This document shows positions 55,606-64,000 of a stretch of 64,000 nt of DNA, one piece after another. Under the pieces are notes generated by a model. That model had not been told where the DNA came from, ran no database searches, and saw nothing but the letters and a program-made list of their open reading frames with translations. The stretch's first letter is position 1. Every line of letters starts with the position of its first letter. Source of the DNA: Pictodentalium vernedei (taxonomy: Eukaryota > Mollusca > Scaphopoda > Dentaliida > Dentaliidae); assembly GCA_031216915.1 (NCBI GenBank), contig CM062292.1:208031262-208095261 (forward strand), read 5' to 3'. The translations under genes and the position numbers were made by a program.

Positions 55606-55996
55606 CAGCTATGTCTGGGTCATTGGTACAGTATAAAAATGTTAAAAAATTTATAGTAATTTCTATATTTTTTATACTTACCAATGACCCAGACGGGGAT
55701 GGCCCTCCCAGGAGTTGGGAACTCTTGCCTCCCCGCTGAGTACATAGCGCTTACCAGGCACTGGTTTTTAGAATGATTAATGGCGCCAATTTCGGAACGT
55801 CCTTGACACTGCGCATGCGAAGTAGAGGCGAAGTGTGGAGGGCCTTTCAGGACATGTTTTCTTTGGTTTTAGATGCAAATTTTGGGGATTGGGGGGCAAA
55901 ATTTGTGTTTGGCCCTATATTTTAAGAGTTAGCACCAGCTATGTCTGGGTCATTGGTAAGTATAAAAAATATAGAAATTACTATAAATTTTTTAAC
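55606..55996 (+). other. ICR and right ITR of DIRS copy B
   Basis: ICR 55606-55693 and right ITR 55768-55996. The ICR has the variant AATTTCTATA where A has AATTTATATA, and B's right end carries the complementary variant TATAGAAATT. The two copies are thus linked within one element. Confidence 0.92.
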
Positions 55997-56324
55997 TTTC
56001 GGGACATGCTCCTGACGTCATTCTTGCTAATGATTTACCTACTGTTTGTTAAGTGTTCCTTCCCTGTCCCTCCTAAGCTTTTTGGCTGTTTTTATTGAAA
56101 TTTTTTATTAAATTTCTTGGGAGTTTAATGTGTGTTACAGAATGTTTATTCTGTTTATCCTCATGGTTACGTCCTCACCCTAGGGGTGTTGGGGCATTTT
56201 GGTCTTGCATCTTCTATCCAATGTATCTGTTTTTTTTCTTCATATGAAGATCTAGCTTTGCATCTGGTAGCATTTAAATCGGTTACTGACTGAGCCTTTT
56301 TGTGTGCCTGGTGTCTTGTTTCCG
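55997..56324 (+). other. DIRS leader, resumed (copy C)
   Basis: From TTTCGGGACATG. Hairpins ACAGAAT / ATTCTGT near 56148-56165 and CACCCTAGGGGTG near 56176; the inner stem TCTTCATATGAAGA near 56238. Noncoding. Confidence 0.7.
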
Positions 56325-58348
56325 TTTTTTAGCTCCCCTGCTGATCACATTCTGTCCGGCATTAACTTTACATTATCGACTTTTCCTTCAAAACCACTAG
56401 CCCAATTTTATTCAAATGTTGGGTAAATGTTTATTACCTAATGCAATTCAGATTTGTTCAAATGAAGTTGCCCCTCCTCCTGGGTGGTGCCATGCCCCCC
56501 AAGGGGCACAAAAATCTTTGAAAATCTTCTTCTCATGAATCCGCAGTAGCAGAGACTTGATATATGGTATACAGCTTCCTTTTAAGGTGTAGACACAGAT
56601 TTGTTCAAGAGAAATTTGATGGGCTATATTTGGCGTCGTTATGGGAGGGGAAAAATGTTTGGCCCTGCCCAAAATTTCTATTTTCCTAACCGAGAGGCTG
56701 ATTTGAACCAAATTTTATGTGAGGGCTTATTGGGTCATAAGTACCTAAATTATGCTGATTCCCCCCCCCCCCCCCCCCCATAGCCCCGTGGGAACCGCAG
56801 GAGGTAAAAATAGAAAAAATTTAAAATGCCCATATCTCCAAAACTGCACGGCACTGAGAATTTTTATTTGGTGTGAAGCTTCCTTAGGACCAACAGAAAG
56901 GATTGGTCAAAAAAAACTGCCATCGGTTTTATCATAGGGTACAGTTTCGGGACTTTGAAAAAGTGCTGAGTCAGCACTTTTTAACACTGTAGTCAATGGG
57001 AAAAACATTAAAAAATCTTCTTCTCCAGATCCAGCAGGCAGAATCTTTTGATATTTAGTATGCAACATTGTAGGGTGGATCTGATTCAAGTTTGTTCAAA
57101 TCGGCCCCCTGGGTTTATATTTGGGCTCAGTATAGGAGCCTGAAATCGAACTTAGTGCATTTCAGGCAAATTTCCTAAAAAAATCTTCTTCTCCATATCC
57201 AGCAGGCAGAATATTTTGATATTTGGTATGCAACATTATGGGGGGGTGGATCTGATTCAAGTATGTTCAAATCCACCCCCTGGATTCATATTTGGGCTCA
57301 CTATAGAAGCTTGAATTCGAACTTGGTGCATTTCAGGCAAATTTCATTAAAAATCTTCTTCTCAAGATCCAGCAGGCAGAATCTTTTGATATTGGGTATG
57401 CAGCATGCTTAGGGGGGTGAGATTCAAGTTTGTTCAAGCCAAGTCCCTGGGTTCATATTTAGGCTCACTGTGGTGGCCCGAGTTATAACTTAGTTCAAAA
57501 TGAGGAATTTTCTTTAAAAATCTTCTTCAGATCCAGCAGTCAGAATGTTTTGATATTTGGTATGCAGCATCCTTAGGGGGGGAGGGGGGGGGGGGGGGGG
57601 GGGGGTGCGATTCAAGTTTGTTCAAGCCATGTCCCTAGGTCCATATTTGGGCTCACTGTGGGAGCTTGAATTGTAACTTAGTTTGAAATGAGGAATTTTC
57701 TTAAAAAATCTTCTTCTTCAGATCCAGCAGTCGAAATGTTCTGATATGTGGTGTGTAGCATCCTTGGGGGGGGGGGGGGGGGGGGAGATTCAAGTTTGTT
57801 CAAGCCAAGTTCCTTGGTTCCTATTTGGGCTCATTATGGGAGCCCGAATGACAACTTAGTTCAAAATGAGGAATTTTCTTTAAAAATCTTCAGATCCAAC
57901 AGATGAATGCTTTTGATATTTTTTATGCAGCATCCTTAGGTGGGTAAGATTCAAGTTTGTTCAAGCCATGTCCCTATGTCCATATTTGGGCTCACTGTGG
58001 GAGCTCGAATTGTAACTTAGTTCAAAATGAGGAATTTTCTTTAAAAATCTTCTTCTTCAGATCCAGCAGTCAGAATGTTTTGATATTTGGTGTGCAGCAT
58101 CCTTAGGGGGGTGAGATTCAAGTTCGTTAAAGCCAAGTCCCTGGGTTCATATATGAGCTCCCTGTGGGAGCCTGAATTATAACTTTAAAAATCTTTTTTT
58201 TTTAAGATCCCCTGGTCAGAATCTTTGGATATTTGGTATAAGCTTTTCTTAGGAGGAGCAGATGCAACTTGTTGAAATCAATTCTCTGGGTTGATATTTA
58301 GGCTACCATGTTAGGTGAGCGCCTCAGCCCCCTGGGGCCTTTTGTTTT
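56325..58348. repeat. AGCTCACC-type tandem-repeat element in DIRS copy C
   Basis: Starts TTTTTTAGCTCCCCTG and ends AGGTGAGCGCCTCAGC...GGGCCTTTTGTTTT. At least seven monomers of about 170 bp (landmark AGATCCAGCAG at about 57024, 57195, 57365, 57530, 57720, 57890 and 58063). Contains a C tract (56761-56779) and G tracts (57580-57605, 57763-57785). TTTTCTGTTGACGTTGT is doubled at its right edge. Confidence 0.75.
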
Positions 58349-58693
58349 CTGTTGACGTTGTAGTTTTCTGTTGACGTTGTTTGCATTTGGAAACACCCTT
58401 AACATACAATATTTAGTATTCTAATACTTTAGAATTACTCTAGGATACATTGCTTATGATTCCGGTAGTGTATCTCAAAGTAAATTTGTGTTTGTCCACA
58501 CTTAGGCTCTATCTTGGTGCCCTTGGGTGCATGATGTTCCCTTTGGGAACTCAGGCATTTTCAAAAAAAAATTCGAAATTTTCTTTTATAATTGTTTCGA
58601 AATTAATTTGCTTTTTTCATGTATCCTTATCATGTATTTTTGATGTTGAATTTGTAGGAGTGCTATCGACTCTGTTTTCGATGGTAATTAATT
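58349..58693 (+). other. DIRS leader, final part (copy C)
   Basis: Contains GTTCCC (58536-58541) / GGGAAC (58545-58550), conserved in D and H, and the left arm of the gag stem (58653-58671). Confidence 0.65.
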
Positions 58694-58783
58694 ATGAAAG
58701 CTTACTGCTCTAAATGCAAGGTGAGGAAATCTTCCTCGGATTTACATGCTTGTTATCTTGTCTGTAGTCGATGCACTCCTACA
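58653..58783 (+). promoter_or_regulatory. Stem enclosing the gag start (copy C)
   Basis: TGTAGGAGTGCTATCGACT (58653-58671) pairs with AGTCGATGCACTCCTACA (58766-58783), 18 bp with one bulged base. The loop of 94 bases holds the ATG at 58694. The right arm is coding (Ser-Arg-Cys-Thr-Pro-Thr). Sequence differs from A and B, pairing does not. Confidence 0.75.
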
Positions 58784-60420
58784 GATTTTTGTCCTACTTT
58801 CGTACATTGGTATGACAGATGTTGGAGACAGGTGTCGCGGTGAGGCGGTGAAGTTCTGATGCCGGAGCTGGCACCGCAGGATAATTCAAGTTTTTCAGTT
58901 TCTTTTTCAGAGCAACAAGAATATGGTGGTGGAATTGCGACACCCATCCAAAGTGTGCTGCCGTCGTCGCGCTCTGATGAGCAAACAGAACTGGCCACTA
59001 AGGTGCTCCTTAATATTAAACAAGGAATAAGGCCTCTTATTCCAGCAGCCAGTTCAACCGGTGAAGCTGCCAACCTGAAAGTGGAATCCGCAACACTGTG
59101 TAAGTCTGTTGCGGTCGAGAGAAGTGTAGAATTGGGTAGAGCGAGCACCTCAAAAATTAAAGCTCACCCTGCGACGACGGCAAAAGGGAAGAAGTCTGCA
59201 AGTTTCTCTTCGGGAAGCTTGGCAAGGTCTGATAGACCGCGAACGGGAGAGCCTTCTCTAACCCAGCAACATTTGAGAGCCAAATGTTGTTTTGAGAAAC
59301 TTGCCTGAGTCGGAGCGAGCATCCACACTCGCATTTCAAGATGCTCCATCTAAACAATAGCTGGGGTCGGCTACAGTTATGGATTCTCCCTCAGGTTCAG
59401 ATAGGCACACACGACTGCACACTAGCTACCCGACTTCCGATATTCAGGCAGCCGCGCGAAGTTGTACCCATTCTTCACCTGTGAAGTAGGTCCATCTGGT
59501 AGCTAGTGATCCGCAGCTTCATTCATTTGGACGTTTGGAGAAGAGATCTATGTCCGGATGTCTGTCCCAGGAGCAGCACGTGGCAAAAAAAACAGAAGAC
59601 TGCTGCTCCTCAAGCCTTGTAACAGACTTGCTGTTGCAAATAGCACAGCTCATCACAGCTTCCCAGCAAGTGCAAGTGCAGCCTTCCGCAGACTCCGGTG
59701 GTGAGCTGTCGGTCTGATCATCTGTACATTCAGATGCTGTTGACCAAAATTCTCAGCTGAATCAGTCGGATGGTGAAAGGGAGGAGGAGGAGGATTACCC
59801 TTCCCTTTCAGAACAACATATGGTAGTGATGAATTTCATTCATCAATACAATCCTGACCTTGTTCCACCTGATCAGCAAGCTGTGTCTTCTAGGTAGAAA
59901 CCGCTGTTGTCTCTAGGCAGAGATGTCATGCGAAGGAAAGATGATGTTCTTTCCTTTGCGGTACAGTCTTGGCAGGTGTCGGAGGCCTTCAGCCGCAGTA
60001 ATAATGCCATATTCAACTTAGCTAGTTCGAATAAGAAAGACAGTTATTTTAAAATGGTTGGAGAAGATGTTTAGAGAGCTCCTCTGCATCTGGATGAGCA
60101 GGCTGCGGATTTGGATATATCCTTGCCTACATAATTCAATTTGTGCTCGGATGTGATGGACTCTTCTATTTCATCTAATAGAGCGATTCTGGATGCTATG
60201 TCCTATGCACATCATGTCACCAGGGCTCTGGCGCAGCGTCTAAATGGAAAGGAATTTGAGGATGTTACTTTCTCGCTAAGAGTTCTTTCCAGGGCAGTCA
60301 TGTATGCCACGTACCACTCCGCCCTTTCAGTGGCAAATTTGGAGATGGTTAGATGTGATACAGCCCTTGCCTCATCATCAATTATCGATGGGGCTGTGCA
60401 GAGCTGTGATGGGGCTGTGC
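58694..60420 (+). pseudogene. DIRS gag (copy C)
   Basis: ATG at 58694: MKAYCSKCKVRKSSSDLH, then C-x3-C-x2-C, WYDRCWRQVSR and a stop at about 58843. It continues as SFSVSFSEQQEYGG (58859-59308), a Ser/Thr/Lys-rich part, then CSSSLVTDLLLQIAQLITAS, GEREEEEDYPSLSEQHM, FIHQYNPDLVPPDQQ, and ISSNRAILDAMSYAHHVTRA with LRVLSRAVMYATYHSALS. Four or more stops. No internal duplication, unlike A, B and H. The gag is fused near 60420 to post-RT sequence. Confidence 0.75.
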
Positions 60421-61440
60421 AGAGCAGCTGCGGATGATATTCCGATGGGCCGTCTGCGCACGCATCCCCTCCAGATTTTCTTTACTCAGAACTGGTTTGT
60501 GAAGACGCATTTGTTCGAAACCCAGATTGTTTTAACGGATTTAGTAAAACAAAAGGTTCAGATTTGGGCGGATCTCCAGTGGTTTAGTCAGGGAGTTCCA
60601 CTTCAGCTGCCAGATCCGGTCTTCACGAGTATGACGGATGCGAGTCAGACAGGCTGCGGTGTATCCTCAAGTCCCACAGACTTGAAGTGTTGGGGTCTTT
60701 AGGACCCTTGGTTCCTAGAGAAGCACATAAACATCAAGGAGATGATGTCTTTATGGCTAGCACTACAACGTTGGATTGCTCAAATAGCGAACGTCCATGT
60801 TCAAATTTTGTCTGACAACTCGCCGGTAGTGGCTTAATCTCAGGAACCAGGGAGGCACTCATTTGATTTCGTTATGCGAATTAACAGAGAAGAATCTCCT
60901 ATTCGCACTGAGTCATCATGTTGATCTCTCAGTCCGTCATATACCCGGTTAATTAATTTTTGAGTTAGCACCAGCTAGTCTGGGCCATTGGTAAATATAA
61001 AAAATATACAAATTACTTAAAATTTTTAATATTCTCTCTGAGTCGTCACATTCATCTCTCAGTCTATCATATACCGGGTCATCTGAACGTACTAGCAGAC
61101 TCGCTCTCTCAAAAAGGATGCCTGTTACCATCGGAGTGGACTCTCAACAAGCGAGTATTCAGTCAGGTCTTCTACAAGTGGGATCGTCCCATGATAGATC
61201 TTTTTGCGACACACCTGAACAATCAATTACTGACGTTCGTGTCGCCATGCCCAGATCATTGAGCGTATGCAATAGACGCTCTATCGATCTCATGGGACGG
61301 AATGATAGGATATGCATATCCTCCTGCTCTGTTGATTCAGCAGATTCTGTTAAAAATCTAACAGTCTCACTGCAAAATCCTGCTAGTAGCACCTGTCGTC
61401 TGTCGTCACAGAAACTGTGGATCAGTCTTATCAGGTGTCT
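60420..61440 (+). pseudogene. DIRS RNase H and connection domain (copy C)
   Basis: The RT palm is deleted: CRAAADDIPMGRLRTHPLQI follows gag directly, after a 20-bp tandem repeat (GATGGGGCTGTGCAGAGC). RNase H MTDASQTGCGV, KEMMSLWLALQRW; then the 130-bp insert at 60946; then EWTLNKRVF and MIDLFATHLNNQ, with a stop (CATTGAGCG) at about 61259. The overlapping +1 frame MPVTIGVDSQQASIQS is open from 61118 to 61612. Confidence 0.78.
60946..61080 (+). repeat. Right-ITR fragment plus repeated RNase H segment
   Basis: Starts TTAATTTTTGAGTTAGCACC and continues through the right-ITR extension into RNase H, repeating about 40 bp of RNase H already present to its left. It is almost identical to 5806-5940. 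No matching left ITR is present. Confidence 0.85.
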
Positions 61441-61539
61441 GTTACGGGACATTCCCCGGAAGCTTCTTCCAAGAAAGGAAGCTTCTTCCAAGAAGGGAAG
61501 TCCCGTGCTCTGCATCACAACTCGGAAGGTCTCAACCTT

Positions 61540-62590
61540 CACGTATTTCCGTTGTACAGTCTTTCTTGCACAGAAAACATTTTACAGGACGAGCAGTGGA
61601 AGCAATTTCTAACTGTAGGAGGACTTCCTCTTCGTTCAATTATGCAGCAAAGTGGAGGGTTTTCTTCCGTTAGTGTACGGACCAGTCTGTAAACATTTAT
61701 GATCCGTCCATTCCTCAGATTGCCAATTTCCTGGTCTACTTGTTTGACGTTTTAAACTTGCAGTCCCTCACAATTAAGGGCTATAGGTCTAGGTTATCAG
61801 ACACTTATGCTCATCATGATACCTTGGCCATTGTATCGGATTCTTCTTTATCCAAGCTAGTTAAAAGAAATTTCTCTATTAGTAGACCTAGGACCCTTAG
61901 ATTAATTCCCAAATGGAATTTGGCTTGGGTTCTGTTGAAGCTTCAAGAAGCTCCATTTGAGCTCATAGATGATGCAGAGTTCAAATTCTTGACCTATAAA
62001 GCAGCCTTTCTCTTAGCCTTTCCGTCTGCCAGAAGTGTGAGTGAACTTCATGCATTATCTGTTGATGGTTCCAATTACTGTAGTGTGGGTAATTCTGTTA
62101 CCCTCACTACGGAAGTGGGATTCTTGGCTAAGAATCAGATTCAAGAAAGTGGCCGGAGCCTATTATCATTAAGGCTTTCCCATCTTCGGACAACCGTAGA
62201 TCTTTGCTGTGTCAAGTTAAAGCAATGCGCATTTCTAAACGTTGATCAAGTTTTATTAGAAAAGGAAGAAGATTCTTTCTTTCCTTGATTCTTAACAGAA
62301 AGGATATATCTGTTCATTCTATCGCTAGATGGATTCAGCTACCAATATGTATTGCCTATGAAAGTCTATCTTCGGATCAACGTTTTATCAACAAGATTTC
62401 AGTGCATGAGATTAGAGCACTGTCTACTTCTTGGGCTTATTCTAACAGTATAGCCATTACTGATCTTATGAAGTCTGCCTACTAGACACACCCCTCTTCA
62501 TTTACCAAGTTTTACCATAGAAATTTAGAGTGTATCTCCGGTGACCATCTTTAGGTCCTCTTTCTGTTGCTCAGAATGTCGTTCATTAAT
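61540..62590 (+). pseudogene. DIRS tyrosine recombinase (copy C)
   Basis: FTGRAVEAISNC start; IANFLVYLFDVLN. The box SARSVSELHAL has Ser for the catalytic Arg. The frame shifts near 62285, then HSIARWIQL, HEIRALSTSW (HxxR kept), ITDLMKSAY and a TAG; the tyrosine follows in TKFYHRN. An AAAAG insertion near 61863 adds a residue. Confidence 0.83.
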
Positions 62591-63214
62591 CTTACATCTA
62601 GAAGATGTCTTAGGCAGTCTGCTCGAACACTGACGCCGTTCTGCTGCCCTCTTCGTTCTGAGGAATTGCCCTTCAGAACAGGTGAGGGGAGGGGTGGGGA
62701 GAACATTTTTTTCCTTTTGTTATCTGGCTTTATAAGTGAAAAGCAAGAGAATACCTCCTCCCGAGACAGTAGTCCAGCGTCGGTGCTGGATGGTTTTAAT
62801 GTGTAGCTCGGTGTGAAGCAATAACTATGTCTCATTTATGTACTGTTTTTAAAGTGTAGTTCACTGTGAAGCATTTGTATATGTCACATGTCAAACAAAC
62901 GTTTCTATACAATCCTCAGACACTTTTAAATGAGTATAAAGTGTCACGTTCTCTGGACTAGCTTTATAATTGGTTGCCTTCACCGAATTAGCATAAAGGG
63001 TTATGCTGGCATTAAATGGAGAAATTATATAATTATGTACTTCTCAATTACATTGTTGGTGTTATGTCATTCTCTTTTTTTTTTTATTAGAGAAGGACAT
63101 ATGTAATTCCTCTGTCGTCTCCTATTCTCATGTAGGAGCTATTCTTTATCAAAGTAATTGAGAGATTGGATTTTCCTCTAAGTCCTAGGCCCTCCAGCCT
63201 TGTTGCTATTCAGC
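62591..63214 (+). other. DIRS trailer (copy C)
   Basis: Hairpins GTTCTGA (62655-62661) / TCAGAAC (62673-62679), AGCATAA / TTATGCT near 62990-63008, a TTCTCTT / AGAGAAGG stem near 63071-63096 and CTCCTA / TAGGAG near 63119-63138. Noncoding. Confidence 0.7.
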
Positions 63215-64000
63215 TAAGTCTGGTATAAAAATGTGATAAATTTAAAGTAAGTCGGGGCGGGGTGCTGTCACAGTAACTGGTTCTCGTCAGATTACCAAAG
63301 TTAAGCAACATCGATTGTGGTTAGTATTTGGATGGGTGACCATTTCAGTGACTGATTTGTGCTCCCGCATTGTGTCCTTGGGCAAGGCAATTAACCCTGA
63401 TTGCCTGGTGGCACAGTGACGCTGTGTACTGAGGTGTACTGCATATCGATGGTGCACATGTCTTCAACCAATCTAACCCAGCCTGTGCCGCAATGCAGGG
63501 TTCAGAGTTACAATGTTGGAGAGCTGACAGCTGCTCATCGTTGCTCGGTGGTTTTCTCTGGGTACTCTGGCTTCCTCCACTCATAAAACTGTTAACCGAC
63601 ATGATATGACCCTGGCTGTTAATGTGCCATTAAACCCCAATAAATAAACCCTAATACATAATTAAATAAAGTTATTTGTATATTTTTTATACTTACCAAT
63701 GGCCCAGACAGGGATGACCCTCCCATGAGTGGGCACGCATACCTCCCCGCTGATTATAACATTTAGCAGGCACTATAGTAAGAATGATGCTTGGCATCAA
63801 TTTTGGTACCTTCCTGGTTACCACACATGCGCAGTAAACAAAAGTATGGATGACCAGATAGGACTTCAATGTTTCAGTTTTGTATGCAAATTTTGGGGAT
63901 GGGTGGGGTTCAAAATTTGTGTTTGGCCCTGAATTATATCGAGTTTGCCCCAGCTATGTCTGGGCCAGGTCATTGGTAAGTATAAAAAATATACAAATTA
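63215..64000 (+). other. ICR and right ITR of DIRS copy C, split by a SINE
   Basis: The ICR begins at about 63217 (CAGCTAAGTCTGG, with a small deletion), is broken at 63250 by the SINE and resumes at 63675 (TTTGTATATTTTTTATACTT). The right ITR extends from about 63775 to the window edge, stopping just short of the terminal TTTAAC-type end. Confidence 0.8.
63251..63666 (+). repeat. SINE with 5S rRNA-like head
   Basis: Head 63251-63350 resembles 5S rRNA: TCTCGTCAGATTACCAAAGT and GGTTAGTATTTGGATGGGTG. The body from TGTCCTTGGGCAAGGCAATT is the same as in the SINE at 1188-1560 (shared through GTTGCTCGGTGG and CTCTGG-type stretches), with a (AATA)n tail. Flanks TAAAGTAA (63243-63250) and TAAAGTTA (63667-63674) look like a target duplication. 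Confidence 0.88.

Larger units (their letters stand above)
42103..55996 (+). mobile_element. DIRS copy B, nested in C and hosting A
   Basis: B consists of 42103-42501 and 49496-55996, about 6.9 kb. Its left and right ITRs share private variants (CTCTACT plus TGTCAAGG), unlike A. It is inserted in the C leader at CCCAT^TTTCGGG with no target duplication. It shares with A an RT deletion and a decayed YR. Confidence 0.92.
41700..64000 (+). mobile_element. DIRS copy C, outermost of the triple nest
   Basis: Left end at 41700 (ATTTTTATACTAATAACC); left ITR to about 41905. It continues to 42102, is interrupted by B (42103-55996), and resumes at 55997 with TTTCGGGACATG. The right ITR runs to the window edge and should end a few bases beyond. 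The left ITR and the right ITR at 63775-64000 share GCAAACTCGATAT and GGTAACCAGGAAGG-type variants, confirming they pair. It lacks the RT palm and hosts an AGCTCACC element and a SINE. Confidence 0.9.

Noticed and set aside
42103-55996. A and B as a simple tandem segmental duplication
   Set aside because: Different ITR variants, exact ends and the restored leader at 42501/49496 fit insertion of A into B.
63251-63350. A 5S rRNA gene
   Set aside because: Only partial similarity, and it is fused to a SINE body with a target-duplication-like flank.
1-64000. Endogenous retrovirus or other viral sequence
   Set aside because: No LTRs, protease, retroviral integrase or envelope; the recombinase is of the tyrosine type with DIRS inverted repeats.

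Overview
The window is animal nuclear DNA, most likely from a bivalve mollusc. Evidence for this: two spliced exons encode the C-terminus of an ER glucosidase II alpha-like protein (GANAB family); one intron is 18 kb long; and the repeat families are types familiar from bivalves, including elements that combine a (CCGT)n microsatellite with tandem monomers of about 160-170 bp, AGCTCACC-type elements, a DIRS retrotransposon family, hAT transposons and SINEs. I cannot name the species. No bacterial, phage or complete viral gene is present.

The host gene occupies very little of the window. One internal exon lies at 19897-20000 and the last coding exon at 38174-38283, both on the + strand. The intron between them (20001-38173) is about 92% one multiply nested transposon. 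Sequence between nested blocks, such as 37900-41500, looks like ordinary intron or downstream DNA.

Almost everything else comes from one family of DIRS-type tyrosine-recombinase retrotransposons. At least eight + strand copies are present, named here G (1-1838), F (1971-19690), E (3400-5881), D (9404-14898), H (20314-36969), C (41700 to past the window end), B (42103-55996) and A (42502-49495). The element order can be read directly: left inverted terminal repeat (ITR), structured leader, gag with an N-terminal Cys cluster, RT/RNase H followed by a further conserved domain, tyrosine recombinase (YR), structured trailer, internal complementary region (ICR), then a right ITR with a short outer extension. 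The ICR gives base-exact element ends (ATTTTTATACTG at the left, TTTTTTAAC at the right), and these agree with the uninterrupted empty sites seen in other copies. Every copy is defective, and different copies have lost different modules.

The window is built as three nested stacks. (1) DIRS copy F contains a minus-strand Jockey/CR1-like LINE (6536-17195), which contains DIRS copy D, which contains a hAT-type MITE (13311-14236); the LINE also hosts a G-rich (CCGT)n element. (2) The host intron contains DIRS copy H, which contains a tandem-repeat element (21338-30650), which contains an autonomous-type hAT transposon (22700-30106), which contains a hAT MITE (24893-26860), which contains a smaller MITE (25152-25385). 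(3) DIRS copy C contains B, which contains A. In this last stack both insertions are at the homologous leader position of the host element.

The most unusual signals are the DIRS insertion preference for (A/T)T^TTTC with repeated self-targeting, stem-loops with compensatory changes in the leader, around the gag start and in the trailer, an ICR variant in B that matches its own right end, and two SINEs that share a body but carry different heads (tRNA-like and 5S rRNA-like).
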